Shown here: one piece after another, positions 36,850 through 49,214 of the stretch
How positions within the stretch are numbered: the first letter of the stretch is position 1
Layout: each line of letters begins with the position of its first letter
Assembly: GCA_028673005.1 (NCBI GenBank)
Contig: CM054120.1
Coordinates: forward strand, 69,985,533-70,049,532
Origin: Tanypteryx hageni
Taxonomy: Eukaryota > Arthropoda > Insecta > Odonata > Petaluridae
Direction of reading: 5' to 3'
DNA length: 64,000 nucleotides
Translations under genes and position numbers: made by a program
The notes under the pieces: model-generated
Seen by the model: the letters and a program-made list of their open reading frames with translations, nothing else
What the model was told of the DNA's origin: nothing
Databases searched by the model: none

Positions 36850-37062
36850 AAAATTAGACTGACAGGCGGACAAACCGAGAAAACGAGCACAACGATAAAG
36901 AATACTGAATCAATTGGCGAAAAAACGAAGTCTCGAACTGCTTTCTTTCAGGAGTTAGTGCATCAGACAGACGGACCTTCAAAAGATAACGAGCACGAGA
37001 CAGAATACCAAATCAATAGGCGAAAAATCGAACGCATTATCAGATATTTTTTTAATAAAAAC
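36850..37062 (-). repeat. Tandem subunits of a dispersed repeat
   Basis: The phrase ending AATTGGCGAAAAAACGAAG (about 36912-36930) recurs as AATAGGCGAAAAATCGAACG at about 37016 and again after the piggyBac end at about 37185. The reverse complement resembles the GTCTGTC...GCTGTGCTCG stretch of the repeat at 39222-40030, so this may be a reversed fragment of that family. Confidence 0.6.
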
Positions 37063-37126
37063 GCTGGGTCCTCTAGGACCCGGGACCGGACTCGGTGTGA
37101 AACCACTTAGGTCCGTACTCCGAGTG
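37063..37126 (+). mobile_element. Solo right end of the TTAA piggyBac-like family
   Basis: Matches the right terminus of the 883-bp element (45235-45298), including subterminal palindrome GGGTCCT-CT-AGGACCC and the end AGGTCCGTACTCCGAGTG before TTAA (37127-37130). The left part of the element is absent. Confidence 0.85.
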
Positions 37127-37130
37127 TTAA

Positions 37131-37685
37131 TTGGCATTGGCTGCAACCGAGGATGAATAAATGAGCACGAGACAGAATAACAAATCAATAGGCGAAAAAT
37201 CGAACGCATAATCGGATATTTTTTAAATAAAAACGGTAAAAAATATATACTCAACTGCAAAGAGTGTCTTTAAGTATTGTTCCCACGGCTCAGTCGATTA
37301 CTTTCAGACGAGCGATTAAAAATCTCACGGCTTGTCTTTCGCGAACGTCGACTGGATAAATAATCGATTCCTCGCGTCAGACGGAAGACCGTGTAACAAT
37401 AAACTGAAAAAAGATGCACCCAAACTTCTGAAAGCGTTTCATTATATATAAAACGATTGACCTCTCTTGTCTCGAGGCCAAGGCATCAGCTCACTCTGGA
37501 CCGGCGAATGTAAACAAAGAACCAGACGCCCAGACGCTTCACAAATGAAAGCGTCTTGCATATTATTCGCCGATATGGGTATCGCAAAGATAGAATTTTC
37601 TCGCCCTTAATCTCACTCGCAGACACGGTCCATGTGGTTGTTTTACTTGCAAAAACGCTCCCTTGGATTTGATTTGATTCTTTAG
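37131..37685 (+). repeat. Duplicated block, copy 1 (pairs with 45303-45850)
   Basis: About 555 bp that follow the piggyBac right end both here and at 45303-45850, with scattered differences. No coding sequence. Because the transposon end is shared at the same position, the block and the insertion were duplicated together. Confidence 0.9.
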
Positions 37686-38975
37686 TTTATATGTCAGTAA
37701 TTTCGTTGCATGCGTGTCGGTTAGCAAGTCTATGACACATCTCGTTTCATTTGGATAAAGATTCGATACTTTACGTAGTCTCTTTTATGTTTTAACGAGT
37801 GACACATGCTAGGGCCCGGAGGCCCCTCGGTCACGGTGAAGAGGAGGGGAGGAAGCTGAGGGGTTTTGGTACCCGAGAATCTTAAATTTAATCGCTGAAA
37901 TATATCGCAAGTTTCTATGTCAGTTCCGCCACAATTGGCATCCCCCAGAATATAATTATATGAGAAACTTGTATGTTTAGTTTGGAATAAAATATACTTT
38001 ATGTTACTGCCATTTATAAATCTTACTAAACTTCCAGTATGTTGGTGTCAGCGAATCAGTTATTGTATGTGTAAATAATAATAGTAATTATTAAATACCC
38101 AGATGTGCTCAAACAACAATGAGGTAATGTCTTTCATAATATTATTTAGAAGTAGCCACTGCGGAAATGTGAGTTTCAAATTCGAAGTCCTTATAAAAAA
38201 CTACACGCAAAAATATCATGGCGCAACACTTGCTCATTGCATCAGCAATTCGGGCGATATAATTCTAAGCAACTCGCACGGACACGAAATGCATAATTTA
38301 CGATTCAGCCTAAATAAAATTCAAAAAAATTACCTTAACGAATTTTGGTGTATTTTTATATGCATTAATTCTTTATGATGTAAATAAAAGTATCTTTTTT
38401 AATGTTTTAAAATGTTCATATGTTGCATTTTGTGCCATATTTATTCATTTTTGCGATAGAACTTCCAGGTGACATTTTTTAAATATTGTTGATGAACCAG
38501 TAAACCATTGTGGAAGCTGCGATTCTTTTGTAGAACCTGCTGATTCCCTCTTGTCTACGCGCAATGGGTATCTAAGAAGGAGTGCAATGAATAGCTGGAG
38601 AATTTTGACGCTAAACCACTGGCATATACCTTGGCGTCGGGATTTTATTGCGTATCAATATCATTTTCTCTGTAAATTAGATCAGTATTTTGAGATATCT
38701 TCCAAATTATAATTTCATTTGTTGCAGTATACAAGGTGCTTGTTATGCCTTCGAAAGAGGCGTCTTATTACGTTTATATTAATTACATTTCTGCATTGTA
38801 GGTGTAATTTGTCGCATCTCTGCTTATGATATCTGTTCGTCGTTAGAACTTCGCGTTCAACAGTCAGGCATGCCGCGCTTCAATATTTCAAATCGTATCC
38901 AATATATACTACCATGTTGTTTTTAATTGTGAATCATTTGAGATCATTAATGTCAATCTCCAATTAAAAGAGAGC
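37686..38975. other. 1.3-kb stretch without a recognised gene
   Basis: A GC-rich patch at about 37805-37875 is followed by AT-rich sequence. A 91-codon frame at 38103-38378 shows no recognisable domain and may be chance. Confidence 0.5.
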
Positions 38976-40030
38976 CAAAACATAATTTCGAAATGAATGC
39001 CGGGCCGCGTGTTGATTTGAATAAATACAAGGGGTCGCATGACGTAGGGATGACTTTAAAAACTTCGTTAAAATTTGGAAACGCTTCATTTAAAATATTT
39101 TGTTTAAAAACAAATTATGATACGATTACGCGATGTAAAACGTTTATATTCGCCTCGTATCTCTTTGTAAATTCGCGAAAGTCTCGTCCACCGTTTCCCT
39201 TTCGCCTACACTGAAATCTTTACTTTCTCATGTACGTAGTATATCGAGAAAGTATTGTAATCGTGAAAAAAATCAACTTCGACATTTTGATGGAAATACA
39301 CGTTTTAGGTGTCTCTGATTCCATAAAAGTGGTTTTCGCCATGCCGTCTGTCTGTGTCAGTCTATCTGTCGGTCTATTCGCTGTGCTCGAGCCCAAACGC
39401 GTAAATAAAATCGAATGATATCTCGTGTGTGGGCAAGATTTCATCTTTTGCGGACCCTTTTTTCATGAAAATGACATTGCACAAAAATGTAAAGTACTTA
39501 ATCTTGGAGATTTTTAGATATATTTTATTAACTAAAAATGGCTCCAAAGAAATTGATTTAAATCAATCCAATTGTAGAAATTGATGTCGGAAATATGGCT
39601 ATTTAAGCCTCTCTTAAAATTACTATATGGCGTCCAGGGACATTGAAATGTACGCTAAGCTACCTTACCTAAGCCATATGACGTCACGCCTCCGCCGCGA
39701 TCCACTCAAAATCTTATTACTGCCTAAACGGTTACACTAAATCGAATGATATCTCATACTTGTGGATTATTCCATACAAGAGAAGAAAGATATTGCGCAA
39801 CAATTAAGGGTACTTTATTCTAGGATATTTTGCGACAAAATTCGAATTACTTAAAAATGGCTAAAAAGATTTTGATTAAAATCCACCCAATCGTACAGCC
39901 TGATGTCACAAATAATACTAACTAAGCCGTAGGTCCCAAAAAATTTCTAAATATCGACCAGTGGGATTAAAATATACGCTAAACTACGGTTAACTTTGAT
40001 TTATAAGCGTTTTTCTTTTATAAGCGTACA
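38976..40030 (+). repeat. Dispersed repeat with hairpin and ~330-bp direct subrepeats (member 2)
   Basis: Nearly identical to 46186-47275. After a lead of about 245 bp comes the hairpin ACTTTCTC / GAGAAAGT (39222-39253) with TACGTAGTATA in the loop, as at 28934. Further on, two diverged subunits begin with AAATCGAATGATATCTC at about 39406 and 39738. A 73-codon frame at 38993 is preserved in both copies only because they are near-identical. Confidence 0.85.
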
Positions 40031-40935
40031 CAGTCGTCCAAGCATATATACGCATGTGCGAAAGTTTTTGCAATGCATATTGCGCCGTTTATTTAACTGG
40101 CGGACCGCATACGGACCGCGGGCCACTTTTTTTAGACTGCTGGTTTGTATGTAACATCGTTAGGAGCACATCCTACGTGTTATCAAAGCCAGCTTTATTG
40201 AACTTGGAAATGAACAATTTCAGATACAGGAGAATCAGTTCGACAGCATAGTCCATTGTCAGAATTTCCTCCCGGCAAGTGGAAAGCCCAGGTTCGACTT
40301 CCGATCACTGCAAAAAATTTCTCCTGCTTCAAAATTATTCGCTACTTAAAACATGAAAATCATTTTACACCTCAATATAACTATAAATAGCATCGCTTCT
40401 ATATTACGGAAACGAAATAATACGCATGTTAACTGGCTGAGACTTACCTTCTCATTTAACTGCGACCATCGAGGAAGTTTCCCTTGTATAGCAGTCGTAG
40501 TTTCAATCGAGCCATGAAATGGGGTAAGAGAAGAGCGCGACGTTGTCACATCACCAGCAAGCAGGATTGAAGGGAAAGAGCAAGGGCAGCAGTTGTGCCT
40601 GATGTGGCAGCGTTGCTGTTCAGTGATTCACTGGTGCCCTTTTCTTAATTTTTATGGGTCGCCAGAGCTCAAGTTAGACTCCCCCTTTTATAACCACGCC
40701 TGACATTTTTTTCAGGTCTAAGTTCGTATTTGTCGTAATCGTACAAATAGTTTAATTTTAAGTTTTCGTGTATTTTGCGTTAATCTACGTTCCTCAGTAT
40801 GCCCATAATTATTTTGATTAGTAAAACTCAGTACTGCCGTTCGATGTTACTGTTGCGATAATCGATCTTTGATATCCTCATTACTGTTATGATTTTTCGT
40901 TTCACGGTTTTGCGTTTGTTCAAGTTTCCGCCGAG
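40031..40935. other. Mosaic of repeat fragments, no gene
   Basis: The stretch at about 40465-40530 recurs at about 47297-47369. A B-box-like GGTTCGACTTCC at about 40291 has no tRNA fold around it and could be SINE debris. Confidence 0.5.
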
Positions 40936-41232
40936 TATACCTTTTCACTGCTAAGCGCTCGGCGATCGCTCATTCCGCGCAGCGCTAGATACTCCGCAGC
41001 GTGCTCTACCGCCCTGTGCTGAATACTTTTGGCGCGCAGCGCTTGATTACTCGTTTGTTGTTTTATATGGTTTGCTTTCATAATATAGTTGTTTCAAATA
41101 TTTCCCATCGTTCTTTTTTTGATCCAGGCTTTGGACCGGCACTGGCGAAGTTAAAAATATATATATTTTTATTTTAAATTTTTACGTTTTTTTATATTTA
41201 ATGATTATTTTAATTTTAATTTGCTTTGCAAT

Positions 41233-41553
41233 TTAATAATTTCTTTGTGTATGGTACACCTCGAGACATGGAACGATGCATAGAGCAACTTGGCATTTCT
41301 TAATATTGTACCTTGTCTCCCGTCTCTTATTGTTTTTCCAACAAACTACGCACTTTCTCATTGGGAATTTACTTTTTGCTGCCTCTGATGCAATGCTAGC
41401 CGGAAAATGCCTTTCCATCAGTTGCAGATGTGAATCCTCACTCGATCTTTTTCCTCCTCCTGATCGCTTTCTTTCTTTACTGAATTTTTCGAGAATTCCT
41501 CGGATTAGCGCTAAATAAAATTTTGCTATTGGAATATTATTTCCCGTCATCAC
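41233..41553 (-). pseudogene. piggyBac transposase C-terminal zinc-ribbon fragment
   Basis: The 106-codon minus-strand frame begins MMTGNNIPIAKFYLALIRG and ends in MRKCVVCWKNNKRRETRY, then CQVALCIVPCLEVYHT. The cysteine and histidine order C-x2-C ... C-x4-C-x3-C-x4-YH is the C-terminal cysteine-rich domain of piggyBac/PGBD-type transposases, which recognises the element ends. The DDD catalytic core upstream is not recognisable in 41554-42200, so this is a remnant. Confidence 0.8.
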
Positions 41554-42069
41554 TTGCTAAAGGATGTGCGCATTCAGCACGAAAAGGTCGAATAATATAA
41601 TCACAGTAAAAGTAGGCAAACAGTAATCCAAGTGTATCCAAAAACAATGTCCAATATGAAAGCCAAGGTCCAGAAATAAAAGTTGAGCGAAGCAAAAGAA
41701 TAAATCCACAAAGCCAAAAAGAATGTCCAAAAGAAATGCAAAGACCGAAAAATAGAAAATCGGTGAGAGGGAACACAGCGCGTAACTCTTGAGAAAGACA
41801 AGGAGAAACTGAGCTCCGAAATGCGACGAAAGCATATCGAGAAGAAAAAAATAACGGTACTATAAGGGCATAGGGGCTGAGATAAAGTCAAGGGTCTCTT
41901 GAAGGCGCCTGAAAGACGTTGCCAAGTCGGGAACCTAACTCTCCTAAACATTCACTAAAACGCATTGAATGACATCTACCGGCATTGAAAAACATTCCTA
42001 AATAAGGAAGAGACCGCTAGATGTCGCTAGAAGCAAAAACGAGAAAACACGTCTCGAGCAGCGACGCGA

Positions 42070-42200
42070 AAAACCGGCGAACGAGATATGACGTTCTTAG
42101 CACTGAGGGGTCGGCATATCCCGGACGAGTTATCACGCCCATAGCACTGAGCGACCGCAACCCGCCGGACGAGATATCGCGTCCATAGCAGCGAAAAGGT
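42070..42200. repeat. Subterminal ~48-bp minisatellite
   Basis: Three diverged units contain CGGACGAGWTATCRCG and CATAGCACTGAG/CATAGCAGCG. They end directly at the piggyBac-like terminus, so they are probably subterminal binding-site repeats of that element. Confidence 0.6.
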
Positions 42201-42204
42201 TAAT

Positions 42205-44261
42205 CTTTTTCTTATTTGGAGGTAAAATTGCATTATATTATTTTCTGTGTTCATTGGACCAATTCCGCGTTTTATTGATCGAATATAATTTCAAAAACTT
42301 GATCATTTGACACATGTTTTACTGTACAATTGATGTCTAACCCCATACCATATATGTTTAGGACGTGCCAAATTCAGATTTTCCATAAATTCTACGATTT
42401 TCTCTAGTTGACGGCGAGAAGAAAAAAATCTATGCAGGATGTGTAACATATATTTATCGGGAGAATTTTCAAAGCATTGGGCGTTGTTTACGCAAACTGC
42501 GATATATTATCGTCGTTTCGAATGAAACTTGTGAGATCTCCATAGCTTAGTTATAAATATACTCGCTAGGACAAAGGGAATTTAACAAACTTACTTATCA
42601 TATTTTTCCTTTGTAACGTACACAATTCTTCGTATTCACAGATTGTGTGGAATCGAGGAACACCTGAAAGAAATTGTTTATGGAAAATAATCAAAAGTAT
42701 AACCCAAACGCACCGCTAAATGGAGGCCTTGATATTACTTTTACAGAAGACAATAGATATTATGAATCCCATTGTGTCCCCATCACTTCTAATTTAAATA
42801 ATATTTTCCGTCCAAAGTCGGAAACACGGATGTTTTTAGATCTTCCCTTACCAACGTTACTGCTATTAGCCTTGATCTGTCCGTCCGCGCGCATGTCCCT
42901 TCTGGTCTTTTACGAAGCGGATTTTCATTACAATAAGGAAATGGCATAAATAATTTTCAATAAGGTACATGGATGCCTGATTATTGTCAACGAAACAATC
43001 TTTGTAGAGATTATGATCCGCTATAATTGCGTAAATACATTTAATTTTCTTTCCTGTGCTTGCATCATTTTGTAAGCGAAAGGAAATGGATTTTTTGCGA
43101 CGAAGAAAAAAAACTTTTACGTCATTATTACAAGTACTTAACAAATTAACTCAAGTGGGTTATGTTTTAAATAGTTTTCGATTGTTTTGCTAGTCACAAT
43201 GGATTAGAAAATAAATCGGTTAATAAAAACTTAATATTTCCCTGGATTAATTTCCGATAAATGGATTTGCAGTATTTAGTCAGAATTAAGCAAATACGTT
43301 TATTAATGCAGCAACTTAGGGGAGGAGATATTTTTAGTAGACAGAGTGAAATGATCAGGCAGTAGTACTTAGCTGTTTACAGATTTGCGTTCCTTCAAAT
43401 TATATTGTTTAATTTAAAAAAAATCCGTTTCACGAAACGCGCCTACTTGTGATACACTACACTTTCCTAAGTGGTTTAACTTCTTAGACGACACTGTCTG
43501 CTAAATGTGGCTATTGTAGGCAGCCACTTTCACGATACTCATGGAAGATATACCCTGTGTGTATTGGGCGAATCTATTTCCTGGCCATTTATAATCGCAC
43601 CTCTCTCCTTTTAAAATGCTCGAACTAGCGAATTAAATTATCGCTGACTATATCTCTTAGATTATATAGAGAATAACGTAATTTTTCTGCTAATATTACT
43701 TTCAAATACTACTTTTAAATTCCGTCCGTAGCACTCCGTGACTATAGCTACTCCTATTGCCGAATAAATAAATGTTTCAAAATGTGATTCCAAAGCGATT
43801 AGAATTTAGAACTAGAGGAACATTCGGGAGATATCCTGTGACGCTAGGCATTTTTATTTTGGTACGAACCATTGTTTATTCGCAGTCATATAATGATTTT
43901 TGTGTGTTAATTTTCACATGAGTTGCGATGGCGCCCTTACTATAATATTCACCACCGAATTTAGAATAAATTAGTCGCCCTTTCAAAACGACATAATAAC
44001 TTGGGTTCCTTATAATCACGTAAAAGTTGTTAGTCATGGAAGTGGAGTCTTTTTGATTTAACCGGATGGTTGTATATATATTTTTACAAAGATATACTTA
44101 TTATGTATTTGTAAAACCGTTTACTAATAGGGGAATGTGTACAGGGGATTTCAGTGCAAGATTTTGAATCGAGATGAGAACGGGCATTCGGTAACGCTAT
44201 AATCATAATAAATTATAATTTATCGTTGAGATTGTTTAAATACGCCTTGAATTGTTATGCA
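42205..44261. other. 2-kb stretch without a recognised gene
   Basis: AT-rich. The frame at 42674-42949 (91 codons) and others show no family features. Confidence 0.5.
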
Positions 44262-44411
44262 TATCTGCAAATCTAAAAAGCGTAAAGTGATAAATTTAAT
44301 CAATTCTCATTTATAATTGTATTTGAGACTACCTCATAACAAGGACGCATTCTGAGAACAATTTTGCAGTTCTCGCATCGATTCTCGCTTATCCGTGGTT
44401 CGAAAACGATA
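44262..44411 (+). repeat. Repeat L, copy 1 (left flank of the piggyBac insertion)
   Basis: About 150 bp that recur at 45891-46042, and for the first about 87 bp again at 47367-47453. Copy 1 is interrupted at its right end by the piggyBac-like element. Copy 2 continues without interruption. Confidence 0.9.
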
Positions 44412-44415
44412 TTAA

Positions 44416-45298
44416 CACTCGGAGTACGGACCTCGGGTCTCAGGAGACCCGAAAGGTATATTTTCGAAAATGTTTCTTTAAAACATTTTTTGCCGAAATT
44501 GATACTGTATGTATTCCTAGTGGAACATGTTGGGAGTTTAAAATCAGTATATAAAATTATATTGTAATTTATTTAAGTCATCGAAATCACGGAATGTAGA
44601 AATGTGAGGGTCTTCGGGGACCCGGATCCGTACTATGCGTCGTGTAAATTTTATATCTCTTATGACCGGGCAGATCAAAGTCCGGACAAAATTAGCTCGC
44701 TCATCACGACATTGTAATACATGTTAGTTATTATCGAAGTCTCGACGTCTCGATTTCCAGTTTTCTCTTGTGTCTCCGTTATTCACATTCTTCTGTTTGC
44801 CTCCCGAATCATTTTGTAATATACTTTTTATTTTTTGTGACTCTATGATTCTAAAATGGGAGATAGAATATTTAGGCTTTGGAGTTACGTTGCTCCACAA
44901 CATGCAAGAACAAGACCCGAAAATATAGTTCGAAATATTAGTTAAGTTATTATGTATTAATTTCATTTCCAACTCAGATGAATCAAACTAACATAAGATT
45001 AGCTGAATCAAAGTAACTGAATTTACCTTACAAAATAATTTTTTTGGTATTGTTAAATGTTATCCTTAAAAAAAGAAAATTATTTCATTTTTATTTATAT
45101 GCGTAATTATGCGTTTAATTTTTCAAATATATACCATTATTACACTATTTATTGTATAACTCATTATCCTTATTCAATTTTCATTCATTGATTACTTGGA
45201 TGTTAAATATTATTGTGAGAAAATGATTTTAAAAGCTGGGTCCTCTAGGACCCGGGTCCGGACTCGGTGTGAAACCACTTAGGTCCGTACTCTGAGTG
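44416..45298 (+). mobile_element. Non-autonomous piggyBac-like element (883 bp)
   Basis: Bounded by TTAA at 44412-44415 and 45299-45302. Terminal repeats are CACTCGGAGTACGGACCT and, inverted, CACTCAGAGTACGGACCT (17 of 18). Each end has its own subterminal palindrome: CGGGTCTC-AG-GAGACCCG on the left and GGGTCCT-CT-AGGACCC on the right. The uninterrupted site survives in the paralogous repeat at about 46040-46060. No transposase is encoded. Confidence 0.92.
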
Positions 45299-45302
45299 TT
45301 AA

Positions 45303-45850
45303 TTGGCATTGGCTGCAACCGAGGATGAATAAATGAGCAAGAGACAGAATAACAAATCAATAGGCGAAAAATCGAACGCATAATCAGATATTTTTTAAAT
45401 AAAAACGGTAAAAAATATATACTCAACTGCAAAGAGTGTCTTTAAGTATTGTTACCACGGCTCAGTCGATTACTATCAGACGAGCGATTAAAAATCTCAC
45501 GGCTTGGCTTTCGCGAACGTCGACTGGATAAATAATCGATTCCTCGCGTCAGTCGGAAGACCGTGTAACAATAAACTGAAAAAAGATGCACCCAAACTTC
45601 TGAAAGCGTTTCATTATATATATAACGATTAACCTTTCTTGTCTCGAGGCCAAGGCATCAGCTCACTCTGGACCGGCGAATGTAAACAAAGAACCAGACG
45701 CCCAGACGCTTCACAAATGAAAGGGTCTTGAATATTATTCGCCGATATGGGTATCGCAAAGAAAGAATTTTTTCGCCCTTAATCTCACTCGCAGAAACGT
45801 TCCGTGTGGTTGTTTGCATGCAAAAACGCTCCCTTGGATTTGATTTGATG
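45303..45850 (+). repeat. Duplicated block, copy 2 (pairs with 37131-37685)
   Basis: Follows the piggyBac right end in the same register as at 37131. It ends near 45850, where a short internal piece (GCTTCACAAATGAAAGCGTC) repeats before repeat L copy 2 begins. Confidence 0.9.
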
Positions 45851-45890
45851 CTTCACAAATGAAAGCGTCTTGAATATTATTCGCCGATAT

Positions 45891-46185
45891 GCATATCTGG
45901 AAATCTAAGAATCGTAAAGTGATAAATTTAATCAATTCTCATTTATAATTGCATTTGAGACTACCTCATAACAAGGACGCATTCTGAGAAATATTTTGCA
46001 GTTCTCGCATCGATTCTCGCTTATCCGTGGTTCAAAAACGATCTCAATTGACATTGGCTGCAACCGAGGATGTACAGACGAGGACTCCACCCAATCGCAT
46101 ATTGATTCATCAACGATGCGACGACCAAATAACCCGCTATATAAATCTATACAGGGAGTCTCATGTCTCAATATCAAATTAAAAC
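45891..46185 (+). repeat. Repeat L copy 2, with the empty piggyBac site
   Basis: Matches 44262-44411 and then runs directly into ATTGGCTGCAACCGAGGATG, the sequence that follows the piggyBac element at 45307. The empty site reads CGATCTCAATTGACATTGG, where the filled site has CGATA-TTAA...TTAA-TTGGCATTGG. Confidence 0.9.
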
Positions 46186-47275
46186 GGAGCGAAAACATAA
46201 TTTCGAAATGAATGCCGGGCCGCGTGTTGATTTGAATAAATACAAGGGGTCGCATGACGTAGGGATGACTTTAAAAACTTCGTTAAAATTAAGAAACGCT
46301 TCATTCAAAATATTTTGTTTAAAAACAAATTATGATACGATTACGCGATGTAAAACGTTTATATTCGCCTCGTATCTCTTTGTAAATTCGCGAAAGTCTC
46401 GTCCACCGTTTCCCTTTCGCCTACACTGAAATCTTTACTTTCTCATGTACGTAGTATATCGAGAAAGTATTGTAATCGTGAAAAAAATCAACTTCGACAT
46501 TTTGATGGAAATACACGTTTTAGGTGTCTCTGATTCCATAAAAGTGGTTTTCGCCATGCCGTCTGTCTGTGTCAGTCTATCTGTCGGTCTATTCGCTGTG
46601 CTCGAGCCCAAACGCGTAAATAAAATCGAATGATATCTCGTGTGTGGGCAAGATTTCATCTTTTGCGGACCCTTTTTTCATGAAAATGACATTGCACAAA
46701 AATGTAAAGTACTTAATCTTGGAGATTTTTAGATATATTTTATTAACTAAAAATGGCTCCAAAGAAATTGATTTAAATCAATCCAATTGTAGAAATTGAT
46801 GTCGGAAATATGGCTATTTAAGCCTCTCTTAAAATTACTATATGGCGTCCAGGGACATTGAAATGTACGCTAAGCTACCTTACCTAAGCCATATGACGTC
46901 ACGCCTCCGCCGCGATCCACTCAAAATCTTATTACTGCCTAAACGGTTACACTAAATCGAATGATATCTCATACTTGTGGATTATTCCATACAAGAGAAG
47001 AAAGATATTGCGCAACAATTAAGGGTACTTTATTCTAGGATATTTTGCGACAAAATTCGATTTACTCAAAGATGGCTATACGGATTTTTATTAAAATCCA
47101 TCTAATCGTATAGTCTGACGTCACAAATAATACTAACTAAGCCATAGGTCCCAAAAAATTACTAAAAATCGACCAGTGGGATTAAAATATACGCTAAACT
47201 ACGGTTAACTTTGATTTATAAGCGTTTTCTTTTATAAGCGTACACAGTCGTCCAAGCGTATATACGCATATGATG
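46186..47275 (+). repeat. Dispersed repeat with hairpin and ~330-bp subrepeats (member 3)
   Basis: Near-identical to 38976-40030. It includes the hairpin at 46437-46468 and both AAATCGAATGATATCTC subunits (about 46621 and 46953). Differences concentrate near the right end (from about 47060). Confidence 0.9.
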
Positions 47276-47453
47276 AAGTTTTTCAATGTATATTGCGACA
47301 ACCGAGGAAGTTGCCCTTGTATAGCAGTCGTAGTCTCACTCAAGCCATGAAATGGGGTAAGAGAAGATCTGGAAATCTAAAAAGCGTTAAGTGATAAATT
47401 TAATCAATTCTCATTTATAATTGCATTTGAGCCTACCTCATAACAAGGGCGCT
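47276..47453 (+). repeat. Mosaic junction: fragment of 40465-40530 plus repeat L copy 3
   Basis: 47297-47369 matches 40465-40535. It then switches at AAGATCTGGAAATC to repeat L (47367-47453), which breaks off near 47453. This shows stepwise shuffling of the local repeats. Confidence 0.8.
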
Positions 47454-48814
47454 ATCGCCTGCAAGTGAAGTATTTAATAATAAAAGCAAGGTAATAAGGT
47501 GGCATTATTTACCGGACGACAAATCTGTCGAGGAATTCGTTCGGCAATTGCACCAAGGGAGAGACGTTTTTGATGATTGACCGCAAGGAAGAGCTCTGAG
47601 TAGGAATATCGTGACTATTGAAGCGTTTGGAGCGTAATTTTAATTAATAATAATATTGTTTTTTCCATCAGTATTAGAAATGTAGCAGGAATTTTTTTTT
47701 TCGATTTTAAATTTATCAATCAAAATTTAATATGTAATTTCTATTTGTAACTTATTTTTGCACACGTTTTTTCGTTAAATTTTAAAAAGATATTGAGGTC
47801 CAAGCCTATTAGTTTTTTTGACGCTTGGAAGGCTGCGACAAATACAGAATTATCTATTGACTATCAAGGTTAGCTTGTTAAATCTAATTACCTATGTTAT
47901 TATCGATACCCCATTATTTTCGTGCCAATTTTTCGCAACTCATAGAATGTGACAGTATGCATTTAATTAGTTTCTCCTTTTTATCTATGATGTAATACAA
48001 AATATATTTTAAATGCCAGAAAGGAAATACTACATCTAAAATTAGGTTTTCCTTCAAAGTGGCTTTGATGTGAAATATTATGCAGATCTTTCTCATCCTC
48101 AGAGGTACTATTTACTAACAGAAAATTTCATTTAGTTCAGGGTTAATATTTAATGCCCATAAGTATATGTGAGAGTATTCAAGTGTTTGCTAGTCCTTTG
48201 TTCTTTTATTCCCAGATAGCGTAAAATCGAGAATAGTTGCAATTAAAAGACCTGTACTAAATCAGAATAAAATAACGAAATAATTACTTTCCGGTATTTT
48301 ACTACCTAGCGTAAATTCCTTAAATCTTTGCTCTACTTCTTCAAAGCACTAAAGAAAACATTTTATAATCCATGGCGGAAGCTTAAATGAGCAATAGAGG
48401 CCCCTTTTGCGCAAAATAATTTCCGTTCTTTGAAATTTGTGGTTCCGTCGAGATTGGTATAAAATATAATTTAAAGTACATTTGACGACGTAGAATAACA
48501 TGTACGCTCTGTAAGATTCGATATTGTTACGCACGGATATGCAATATGCTAGATCTCAGTTATCGCCTGCTGCGCGCATAGATACCTTGCATCAGTAACT
48601 CATCTCGTAAGGGCATACAAGCGAATGAAAAAAGCAGTACTTGAATATACATAGTAATATCATTTTCATTGTTATTTCTGAAGATATATCTTCCACCAGT
48701 AACCCATTTAGTCGGAGATAAGAGTGAATAAAAAACGCGTCAGTTGAATATCTAAAGTATTATAATTATATTTACAAGCATAAAGTATATTTTGAATCAT
48801 TAGTGGTAATCCGG

Positions 48815-48816
<2 letters not shown>
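47454..48816. other. 1.4-kb AT-rich stretch, no gene
   Basis: Frames are under about 62 codons and unrecognised. No terminal repeats are evident. Confidence 0.6.
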
Positions 48817-48894
<78 letters not shown>

Positions 48895-48905
48895 GTATAT
48901 ATATA
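48817..48905. repeat. (TA)n microsatellite
   Basis: About 37 TA units with a short imperfect continuation (ACACGTATATATATA). Confidence 0.95.
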
Positions 48906-49214
48906 ACGAAATTCTTGGAATTAAAAAAAGCAAATTTACATCCTAAAGTCTTCCGAATATCCTCTTCATATTTCGAAGGATGAACATGCAAAATATATCT
49001 TTTGATTTTTAAGCATGATTTATTATCGGTTAATAAAAAATCCAATGTATGCAGTGCAGCTTAAAATGTCTTTCTATGGCATCGAGGTCTCCCATTTGGT
49101 TCTCGTAATCGGTGCAAAACTAGCACAGCTATTATTTATCCTACAAATCGTACCATTTTCCCTAGGTTCAAGGATAGATTTAATCCCCAGCCTCTCTACT
49201 TCAACAAAATAATT

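Larger units (their letters stand above)
40936..42204 (-). mobile_element. Decayed piggyBac element with transposase remnant
   Basis: The right end GCAGCGAAAAGG followed by TTAA (at about 42201) and a left end CCTTTTCACTGCT at about 40938 are inverted relatives of the CCCTTTYGCWGC termini of the piggyBac-like MITEs at 34746 and 50997. The phrase CTGTGCTGAATACTTT (about 41017) is also shared with those MITEs. A transposase C-terminus on the minus strand supports the assignment. The left TTAA is not preserved, so borders are approximate. Confidence 0.6.

Noticed and set aside
38103..38378. 91-codon frame as a small gene
   Set aside because: Unrecognised, AT-rich, no supporting signals; compatible with chance.
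40252..40312. Possible tRNA with GGTTCGACTTCC
   Set aside because: The 3' end CGATCACTGCA has no pairing 5' partner; at most SINE debris.
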